Origin: Bacteroidia bacterium
GTDB lineage: Bacteria; Bacteroidota; Bacteroidia; Chitinophagales; Saprospiraceae
Reading direction: 5' to 3'
Assembly (NCBI GenBank): GCA_030432855.1
Contig: JAUILM010000410.1
Location: 1 to 5,704 of the forward strand
DNA: 5,704 nt
In this document: positions 1 through 4,854 of the stretch, piece by piece
Layout: every line of letters begins with the position of its first letter
Position numbering within the stretch: the stretch's first letter is position 1
The notes under the pieces: model-generated
The model's database searches: none
Told to the model about the DNA's origin: nothing
What the model saw: the letters and a program-made list of their open reading frames with translations, nothing else
Position numbers and translations under genes: made by a program

Positions 1-86
1 TGATCGATTAAGTACCTCTCTTCTTTTCAATGATCAATTTTTATACTGCTAGTACTTTAAAATAGGAAAATTGTCACTCACACTGC

Positions 87-114
87 GTTATCCGTAGCCA
101 TGGCGTAGGATAAC
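87..114. repeat. Palindrome P1 (7-bp outer stem)
   Basis: The outer arms GTTATCC (87-93) and GGATAAC (108-114) are perfectly complementary. Inside them are GTA at 94-96 and again at 105-107, and the inner arms GCC (97-99) and GGC (102-104) around AT. As + strand RNA the two GTA triplets would face each other as G.A, U.U, A.G, a symmetric 3x3 internal loop. The same element recurs at 1259-1286 with only the central two bases changed. Confidence 0.85.
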
Positions 115-126
115 ACTCACACTTTA

Positions 127-152
127 GTAACCGTAGCTTCAGCGTAGATTAC
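127..152. repeat. Palindrome P2 (diverged outer stem)
   Basis: The outer arms are GTAACC (127-132) and GATTAC (147-152), pairing at five of six positions. The exception is C opposite A on the + strand, which is a G.U wobble if the minus strand is the RNA. The GTA triplets are at 133-135 and 144-146, and the inner arms are GCT (136-138) and AGC (141-143) around TC. Array 2 has no clear counterpart. Confidence 0.75.
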
Positions 153-175
153 CACACCCCACACTCAAACCTCCA

Positions 176-201
176 GTATCCGTAGCTTGAGCGAAGGATA
201 C
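176..201. repeat. Palindrome P3 (6-bp outer stem, GTA/GAA loop)
   Basis: The outer arms GTATCC (176-181) and GGATAC (196-201) are perfectly complementary. The left triplet is GTA and the right one is GAA, so the middle position can form a Watson-Crick U-A pair between two G.A mismatches in + strand RNA. The inner arms are GCT (185-187) and AGC (190-192) around TG. The same element, including the GAA variant, is at 1318-1343. Confidence 0.85.
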
Positions 202-222
202 CAAACTCACACCCCAGTAAAA

Positions 223-238
223 CCATACTAAAGTATGG
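223..238. repeat. Terminal palindrome of array 1
   Basis: CCATACT (223-229) and AGTATGG (232-238) are exact reverse complements two bases apart; in a real hairpin this would be a 6-bp stem with a TAAA loop. It is preceded by AAAA (219-222), so on the minus strand the hairpin is followed by TTTT and could be a weak intrinsic terminator for leftward transcription. The copy in array 2 (1390-1405) has a mismatched right arm. Confidence 0.7.
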
Positions 239-283
239 CTATTCTGATATCGTAAGATCATAGCTTAGTAAATGAGAGCAAAG

Positions 284-291
284 AATATTTG
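284..291 (+). promoter_or_regulatory. Possible Bacteroidota-type -7 element
   Basis: AATATTTG matches the Bacteroidota -7 consensus TAnnTTTG at all fixed positions but the first. It would place transcription start near base 298, giving a leader of about 70 bases before the ATG at 366. No good TTTG-type -33 box is seen at the expected distance, so this is a weak call. Confidence 0.2.
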
Positions 292-365
292 ATTACCCAG
301 TGGAAGTAGCGGTCTACCTGATCAAGATTCGATCGCAGGCTATTTACAGTCACTTAAAGATTTCA

Positions 366-1124
366 ATGATGAAAATAACTCTAACCTTTTTAGTTGTGTG
401 GACACTTATTCCCTTGTTTGGTAGCAACCCAACGCCTCCATGTGGGACGTATTCGAAAATTCATCTGGAATTCAGTCAGGAGAAGATGGAAACCAAAGCA
501 CTTCAGACTTTGATCCAATATCACTTGAAATTTCTGAAAATGACTGAAAAAAATATCCAGCCTCTTTTGGATTCCGAAATCCAAGCTGAATATAAAAATA
601 AAGCAAAAAAACACCTGTCTGCCACTAAAGCAGCTATTGGAAAACAGCTTTCCCTTTTAAGGAAATCAAAATCTGAAGTAAGCAGCAAAGAAAATTATAG
701 TGTAATACTGAGGCAATCTATTCAGGTACAGGCAAATTGGTGGAATTCTGATCCTGGGTTCATAGGAATAGCACCACCAGGTGGAGGTCCCATAACCATC
801 ATTCCGACCGGACCTCCGAAATGGGAGGGGCCTAGACCCGAATGCAAAGAAGCCGGGGACCGAATAGAAAATGACTGCATGGATGGTTTAGAAATTCTGG
901 AAGAGTGTGGAGCTATTAGTGCGGCCGTTAAGGCAATGGGAATGACTGGGTGCCAGGCCGCAGGAAACGCAGAAGAGGCTAATTGTAACTCATACGGGGA
1001 TAGGCGTTACCCACGATCGGATGCGAACGCAGCATCAGCGGCCAGGATGGCTTGTGCAGAGCATGATGATGATCAGAGAAATTTGGATGATCCCTTAGAG
1101 ACACAAACCTCTGGTGGAAACTAG
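366..1124 (+). CDS. Secreted six-cysteine protein of unknown function
   Basis: I do not recognise a family. The 252-residue product starts with a basic residue and a strongly hydrophobic run (residues 4-19, ending PLFGS), a good export signal, so the mature protein should be periplasmic or extracellular. No lipobox is seen; the first cysteine (26) follows TPP. Residues about 29-110 are rich in Lys, Glu, Gln and Leu and look mostly helical. Residues about 128-159 form a Pro/Gly-rich hinge with GGGP and GPP. The tail (160-230) carries cysteines at 160, 171, 181, 196, 207 and 230, an even number suited to three disulfides. Two of its segments, CKEAGDRIENDC and CQAAGNAEEANC, look like an internal duplication. 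The end is acidic and polar with no membrane anchor. The reading frame is open upstream to a GTG at 300, but that start would bury the signal peptide behind 22 residues. The ATG at 366 (or 369) is preferred. The gene is bracketed by the two hairpin arrays. Confidence 0.75.
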   Translation: MMKITLTFLVVWTLIPLFGSNPTPPCGTYSKIHLEFSQEKMETKALQTLIQYHLKFLKMTEKNIQPLLDSEIQAEYKNKAKKHLSATKAAIGKQLSLLRKSKSEVSSKENYSVILRQSIQVQANWWNSDPGFIGIAPPGGGPITIIPTGPPKWEGPRPECKEAGDRIENDCMDGLEILEECGAISAAVKAMGMTGCQAAGNAEEANCNSYGDRRYPRSDANAASAARMACAEHDDDQRNLDDPLETQTSGGN

Positions 1125-1213
1125 ACCTCACATGTCGGAATCCAGTTGCTCCTAGCTTACCAGGAGGCGCCTTAATTCCCACGAAGCACTATGAGTTGTC
1201 CACGCAAATGCTT

Positions 1214-1241
1214 GCCAACCGTAGCCCTGGCGTAGGATAAC
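1214..1241. repeat. Degenerate P1-type palindrome
   Basis: The right half is intact: GGC, GTA, then GGATAAC at 1235-1241. So is the inner core with GTA at 1221-1223 and GCC at 1224-1226. The left outer arm reads GCCAACC instead of GTTATCC and pairs at only four of seven positions. It sits at the edge of the array, which fits erosion or a truncation at the boundary. Confidence 0.6.
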
Positions 1242-1258
1242 ACCCACACTCCCACTGC

Positions 1259-1286
1259 GTTATCCGTAGCCTGGGCGTAGGATAAC
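1259..1286. repeat. P1-type palindrome in array 2
   Basis: The outer arms GTTATCC (1259-1265) and GGATAAC (1280-1286) are perfect complements, with GTA triplets at 1266-1268 and 1277-1279 and inner arms GCC and GGC around TG. It differs from the copy at 87-114 only in the central dinucleotide. The flanking CACTGC on the left is also conserved. Confidence 0.85.
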
Positions 1287-1287
1287 A

Positions 1288-1308
1288 CCCAAACCCAAAC
1301 CCACACCC
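1288..1308 (-). other. Canonical G-quadruplex motif on the minus strand
   Basis: The + strand has CCC at 1288-1290, 1294-1296, 1300-1302 and 1306-1308, separated by AAA, AAA and ACA. The minus strand therefore has four GGG tracts with three-base loops, satisfying the usual G3-N(1-7) rule; a further GG follows a three-base gap at 1312-1313. It fills the linker between two palindromes. Array 1 has no equivalent. Confidence 0.7.
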
Positions 1309-1317
1309 AAACCTCCA

Positions 1318-1343
1318 GTATCCGTAGCTAGAGCGAAGGATAC
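1318..1343. repeat. P3-type palindrome in array 2
   Basis: The outer arms GTATCC (1318-1323) and GGATAC (1338-1343) are exact complements. The GTA/GAA triplet pair is the same as in the copy at 176-201, and the inner arms GCT and AGC flank AG. Only the first central base differs from the array 1 copy. Confidence 0.85.
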
Positions 1344-1389
1344 CACACTCACACCCACACTCAAACTCAAACCTCACACCCCAGTAAAA

Positions 1390-1405
1390 CCATACTAAAG
1401 TATTG
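1390..1405. repeat. Terminal palindrome of array 2, right arm mismatched
   Basis: The left arm CCATAC (1390-1395) is identical to array 1, but the right arm reads GTATTG (1400-1405) rather than GTATGG, leaving a C opposite T inside the stem. Identity with array 1 runs from 1373 to 1403 and stops exactly inside this right arm, which marks the boundary of the shared unit. Confidence 0.6.
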
Positions 1406-1457
1406 TTCCTAAATCCTCACACTTTTTGAAATTAGTGCAAAAGAGACCACGAAGAGG

Positions 1458-4400
1458 ATGAGATGCACAACACCAGTAAAAGCTTTGATCGTAGGATGCC
1501 TGTTGACGATATGTGCCGGATTTCATGCCAGTGCTGCAGGTGAGGATAAGACGGCAGCCATGATGACTCAAATCTACGTGGACTCGAGTGCAGCGTTAGG
1601 AGGTAATGGACAGAGCTGGGCCACGGCCTACAAATATCTACAGGATGCATTGACATTTGCTGCGACTCAAACGAGAGCGGTCGAAATATGGGTCGCCAAG
1701 GGAACCTATTATCCCGACCAGGATGAGGGTAGCATTTATACTGAAGATGATCAAAACGCAGCCTTCAGACTTCTCAATGACGTGGAAATATATGGAGGCT
1801 TTAAAAATAATGCCGTCAATAGAAGTGATCGCAATTGGGTGAATCAGCCGACGATCCTCAGTGCTGAGATTGCTACTAATACCCTGAGTTACCATGTAAT
1901 CGAAAATATATATACTGCTATGGGGCCGCTCACTTCCACCGCCATACTGGACGGATTTGTGATCACCCGGGGATCGGCTAATGCTGCAGGTGAAAATGGT
2001 GGAGCTATGTATAGTGAATACAGTTCATCTATTATTCGTAACTGTCACTTTTTTAATAATAGCGGACGTAGCGGAGGCGCTGTCTACAATCACTTTGGAG
2101 CTCCTCGATTTGAGAACTGTATTTTTTCATTTAATAGATGCAACTTTACCGTCGAAGGGTGTGCTATGGTCAACTTTCGTTCTGCAGCTCAAATAGTAAA
2201 CTCTACTTTTACAGAGAATAAGTTATTTGGAAATAATAAGGCTTGCATTTATAATGTTGACAGCGACATCGAAATCTACAATACCATATTATGGAATAAT
2301 GATGTGGAAATTTTGAATGTAAATGGGGCAAGTCCCACTGTCTCGCATTGTCTTATCGAAGGAGGGTATGTCAATGGAACTAACATTATTAGCGATGACC
2401 CTCTCTTTCAGGATCCCACCAGCAATTTTCAATTAAAGATCTGCTCTCCAGCGATTAATATGGGACTCAATGCTCCATCCATGGCGACTACGGATTATGG
2501 AGTTGTCGATAGAATCCAATACGATCAGGTAGATATAGGTGCATATGAGTATGTGGCGGATCGTTTTTATGTCGATCAGGATGCCACTACGGGTTTGCAA
2601 AATGGGAGTTCCTGGGAAAATGCCTTCATTTATTTGCAAGATGCACTTTTTTTGCTGGAGCAATGTGGCACGCCGGGGGAAATTTGGATAGCAAATGGCA
2701 CCTACTATCCGGATAGGGGACTTGGTCAAACAAATAATGATCGAACCTCAGCCTTCAAAATGTTGGAAAATGTGAAAATCTATGGAGGATTTGCTGGTAC
2801 AGAAACTTCGATAAATCAAAGGACGGGTGGAAATAAGGTTACGTTGAGTGGAGATATTGATGGCAATAATGGAAACCTGGATGGGAACATCGCAGGAAAT
2901 GCTCTGCACGTAATCTATAATAATTATACTGCTGGAGATCCTTTGAGTTTCGCACTATTAGATCAGGTCAGTGTGGGGTATGGATATGCTGATAATGCTA
3001 GTGGTGCAGGGATTTACAACCTGAATGCAAGCCCAACATTTAATAACGTCATTATTTTCAATAATAGAACTGAAATAGTGGGAGGGGGTATGTACTGTGA
3101 AAATGGTAGCCCCACGTTTCTGAATTGTGAGTTTAATATTAATCGGGCGAAAAGGCAGGGTGGGGGACTATATTTTCGCAATGGGACAGCTACGGTCTCG
3201 AATACTCGATTTGTAGGTAATGTGGTGGAGGAAACGGATCCACTCAATGAAATGGTTACTTCCGGAGGTGCTATATTTGCAGTCGACTATAACTTCAATA
3301 TGAGTTCCTGCCTGTTCTTCCAGAATGAAGCGATCTCCGATGCAGGATCGGAAGGTGGAGCTATCGTATTTAAGGACTATACAATTTTGGGTTCTATACA
3401 TTTTAACGACTGTGACTTTATTGAAAATGTAGCCCGTGATGGTGCGGCCATATTCGATCCGCAATCCGGGAGTGTTTTTAATAATTGTAATTTTCTGCGT
3501 AACCAGACCACCCAGATTGCATCTTTGCCAAATGGCATCACCTTTAGCGGTGGAGCAATTTATATCTTAGATCAGGATCCGACATTTAATGATTGTAATT
3601 TTGAAGATAACGAAGCACAAGGTAAGGGAGGTGCTGTTTATAACAAAGAGGGTAGCCCGGAGTTCAACCGATGCTTATTCGAGAGTAATAGGGGGTATCC
3701 CTTTAATGGAGCTGATTATTTAAAAGGAGAAGGTGGTGCTATCTACGCAGGCCCGGGTAGTGGTGGTAGTGCTACCAATTGTTCATTTTTTAGGAATGAA
3801 TCTTCAAATCATGGAGGAGCAGTCTATCTGGAGAGCATCAGTAATCTGGAGGTTAATAATTGTGAATTTCTAGATAATCACGCTGAATATAGGGGCTGGG
3901 CTGTTGCATGTGAAGGTTCTTCTCCAGAATTTATTAATTGCACGTTTGCAAATCATAGTTTTACCGCCAGCGAAGCATTTTATAATCTGAATGGAGCCAA
4001 TCCGTCTTTGACAAATTGTATTTTATGGAATCATCAGACACCGTTTTATGAAGTAGGGAGCTTAGGTAGTGTGGTAGATCATTGCCTAATTCAGGGAGGC
4101 TATTCCTTAGGAACTAATGTGATTGATGCAGACCCTCTTTTTGTGGATCCATCTTCAGACGACTTAAGTCTGCAAGTTTGTTCTCCTGCCATCGATGTCG
4201 GGATAAATACAGCCAACAGTGAGCCGACAGACATTGCAGGAAATGATCGAATATTTGACGCTGGTGCAACGGGTACGGCCACGATTGATCTGGGTGCCTA
4301 CGAGTTTTCTTCATTAATTGGTGGACAATGCACGTGTGTACCCTTTGTAAAACTAGATACACCTATCTCCACTGGGATCTATACGGCAGGAACTCAAATT

Positions 4401-4526
4401 GATGTATGCACGACCGTCAATTCTGGTGCATCGGTCATGCTGGCAGCGCCTGTTGTCCAACTAGAAGCTGCATTTGAAATACCCGTTGGTGCGATGATGG
4501 AGATTACGTCGGATGGATGTGAGTGA
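1458..4526 (+). CDS. Secreted right-handed beta-helix protein, two modules, choice-of-anchor Q type
   Basis: The 1022-residue product opens with a signal peptide (residues 1-26; hydrophobic core about 9-22, likely SPase I site after ASA). Module 1 (about 38-365) and module 2 (about 369-950) share one plan. Each starts (I/F)YVD, then (G/S)xSWxxA...YLQDAL, a GTYYPD segment and a (V/I)xIYGGF strand. Next come beta-helix coils of the form GGA(I/M/V)Y...PxFxNCxFxxN. Each ends DPLFxDP...CSPAIxxG...(V/I)D(I/L)GAYE, the pattern of 'choice-of-anchor Q' proteins. Module 1 has few coils (about 160-300); module 2 has many more (about 505-875). Residues 957-1022 form a separate domain with Cys 958, 960, 984 and 1021. 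The fold is pectin-lyase-like; such proteins are usually surface adhesins or polysaccharide-binding proteins, and no catalytic residues can be assigned. No typical type IX secretion tail is seen at the end. The start is fixed by an in-frame stop at 1410 and the lack of another ATG before the signal. The next in-frame ATG lies after the signal peptide. Confidence 0.9.
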   Translation: MRCTTPVKALIVGCLLTICAGFHASAAGEDKTAAMMTQIYVDSSAALGGNGQSWATAYKYLQDALTFAATQTRAVEIWVAKGTYYPDQDEGSIYTEDDQNAAFRLLNDVEIYGGFKNNAVNRSDRNWVNQPTILSAEIATNTLSYHVIENIYTAMGPLTSTAILDGFVITRGSANAAGENGGAMYSEYSSSIIRNCHFFNNSGRSGGAVYNHFGAPRFENCIFSFNRCNFTVEGCAMVNFRSAAQIVNSTFTENKLFGNNKACIYNVDSDIEIYNTILWNNDVEILNVNGASPTVSHCLIEGGYVNGTNIISDDPLFQDPTSNFQLKICSPAINMGLNAPSMATTDYGVVDRIQYDQVDIGAYEYVADRFYVDQDATTGLQNGSSWENAFIYLQDALFLLEQCGTPGEIWIANGTYYPDRGLGQTNNDRTSAFKMLENVKIYGGFAGTETSINQRTGGNKVTLSGDIDGNNGNLDGNIAGNALHVIYNNYTAGDPLSFALLDQVSVGYGYADNASGAGIYNLNASPTFNNVIIFNNRTEIVGGGMYCENGSPTFLNCEFNINRAKRQGGGLYFRNGTATVSNTRFVGNVVEETDPLNEMVTSGGAIFAVDYNFNMSSCLFFQNEAISDAGSEGGAIVFKDYTILGSIHFNDCDFIENVARDGAAIFDPQSGSVFNNCNFLRNQTTQIASLPNGITFSGGAIYILDQDPTFNDCNFEDNEAQGKGGAVYNKEGSPEFNRCLFESNRGYPFNGADYLKGEGGAIYAGPGSGGSATNCSFFRNESSNHGGAVYLESISNLEVNNCEFLDNHAEYRGWAVACEGSSPEFINCTFANHSFTASEAFYNLNGANPSLTNCILWNHQTPFYEVGSLGSVVDHCLIQGGYSLGTNVIDADPLFVDPSSDDLSLQVCSPAIDVGINTANSEPTDIAGNDRIFDAGATGTATIDLGAYEFSSLIGGQCTCVPFVKLDTPISTGIYTAGTQIDVCTTVNSGASVMLAAPVVQLEAAFEIPVGAMMEITSDGCE

Positions 4527-4595
4527 CGGAGGGATGTATTGATTTTGATTCCATGTAATTCTCGTCACATTATAGATTGGGTGTAATTCAATTTC

Positions 4596-4628
4596 ATGGC
4601 AGATTATAATTGGCTTGATTGCCATTTT
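4596..4628 (+). terminator. Weak intrinsic terminator candidate
   Basis: ATGGCA (4596-4601) and TGCCAT (4620-4625) are exact complements around an 18-base AT-rich loop, and the right arm runs into TTTT (4625-4628). It lies about 70 bases after the stop codon of the beta-helix gene. The stem is short and the loop long, so the call is tentative. Confidence 0.25.
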
Positions 4629-4696
4629 CTAGCAGTTTTTCGTATTTAATAAGGTTGTTGTGGGTGTGAAAGTAATGATCTGGAGCAACACAAATG

Positions 4697-4756
4697 ATGA
4701 TACTCCCCATTACATCTTTTACTCAATTCTGCATATCTTAAAGGTAGGAGTATCAT
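4697..4756. repeat. Perfect 10-bp inverted repeat
   Basis: ATGATACTCC at 4697-4706 is exactly complementary to GGAGTATCAT at 4747-4756, with a 40-base AT-rich spacer and no extension of the match on either side. It begins about 160 bases before the start of the stress-protein gene. It could be a pair of operator half-sites, a leader hairpin, or the ends of a small non-autonomous element; nothing in the spacer decides this. Confidence 0.5.
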
Positions 4757-4854
4757 ACATCAGGCATCTGAGAGTCTTTGTTCAATTAGGTAATAGATTC
4801 AGAGGATCTGTCTGGCACTAGTGTATGCATTTCGTTCACGGTAAAAGACCTCTT

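Larger units (their letters stand above)
81..240. repeat. Hairpin array 1 (three related palindromes plus a distinct terminal palindrome)
   Basis: The array has three imperfect palindromes of one family at 87-114, 127-152 and 176-201, joined by linkers made almost only of C, A and some T on the + strand, and closed by an unrelated palindrome at 223-238. Each family member has an outer stem, a GTA trinucleotide, a 3-bp inner stem around a 2-base centre, a second trinucleotide (GTA or GAA), and the outer stem complement. A 31-base block at 206-236, covering the end of the last linker and most of the terminal palindrome, is identical to 1373-1403 in array 2. The order of elements also matches array 2, so the two are direct-orientation relatives. 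The array could be a REP-like non-autonomous repeat cluster or a structured leader RNA; its function is unknown. Confidence 0.85.
1..299. other. Non-coding region with hairpin array 1
   Basis: No credible gene is seen here on either strand. Bases 1-80 are AT-rich with no structure I can assign; they may be the 3' flank of a gene outside the window. Bases 81-240 are the first hairpin array, described separately. Bases 241-299 form a short AT-rich stretch that probably holds the promoter and leader of the small secreted-protein gene at 366. Confidence 0.7.
1211..1405. repeat. Hairpin array 2 (related to array 1, linkers expanded)
   Basis: The order is: a palindrome with a ruined left arm (1214-1241), a full P1-type palindrome (1259-1286), a P3-type palindrome (1318-1343), then the terminal palindrome (1390-1405). 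It is in the same orientation as array 1. The P2 type is absent. The linkers are longer than in array 1: 31 against 23 bases before the P3 type, and 46 against 21 before the terminal palindrome. They are built from hexamers of the form C-A-(C/A)-A-C-(C/T). The linker end AAACCTCCA before P3 is shared by both arrays. The array lies 52 bases upstream of the beta-helix gene and could be part of its leader RNA. Confidence 0.85.
1125..1457. other. Non-coding region with hairpin array 2
   Basis: This spacer separates the two secreted-protein genes. Bases 1125-1210 show no recognisable element. Bases 1211-1405 are hairpin array 2. Bases 1406-1457 are AT-rich and end in an A/G-rich stretch (AAAAGAGA at 1439-1446) just before the start codon of the large gene. 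No clear terminator for the upstream gene is visible unless one of the hairpins serves as one; none is followed by a T run on the + strand. Confidence 0.65.
4527..4854. other. Non-coding spacer before the universal stress gene
   Basis: There is no credible ORF on either strand. It holds a weak hairpin followed by TTTT near 4596-4628 and a perfect 10-bp inverted repeat with arms at 4697-4706 and 4747-4756. No convincing promoter pair was found. A TTTG at 4777-4780 is a possible -33 box, but the sequence 19-21 bases further on is a poor match to TAnnTTTG. The spacer implies that the stress protein is transcribed separately from the beta-helix gene. Confidence 0.6.

Noticed and set aside
300..365. 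GTG at 300 as the start of the small secreted protein
   Set aside because: It would place 22 extra residues before a clear signal peptide; the ATG at 366 gives a normal exported N terminus.
979..1182. Minus-strand ORF overlapping the end of the small secreted gene
   Set aside because: It lies mostly opposite the better-supported + strand gene, has no signal or domain features, and has no sensible upstream start context.
1189..1377. Minus-strand ORF of 62 codons across array 2
   Set aside because: It reads straight through palindromes and hexamer linkers, giving a Cys/Gly/Phe-rich low-complexity peptide that only reflects the six-base periodicity of the linkers.
81..1405. CRISPR array
   Set aside because: The repeated units are palindromes of varying sequence and the spacers are low-complexity C/A hexamers that resemble each other, not unique spacers of constant length. 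No cas gene is present.
81..1405. Integron cassette with attC sites around the small gene
   Set aside because: A single gene between palindromic repeats invites this, but the arms GTTATCC and GGATAAC do not fit the attC core consensus (RYYYAAC and GTTRRRY) in order or sequence, and no integrase gene is seen.
1488..1499. Lipobox (IVGC) in the beta-helix protein, implying a lipoprotein
   Set aside because: The cysteine at residue 14 lies too early, with almost no hydrophobic stretch before it, while a normal SPase I site (ASA) follows the hydrophobic core.
4825..4854. ATG at 4825 as the start of the universal stress protein
   Set aside because: The ten extra residues precede the conserved first strand, where Usp proteins normally begin, and the ATG at 4855 has the better upstream sequence.
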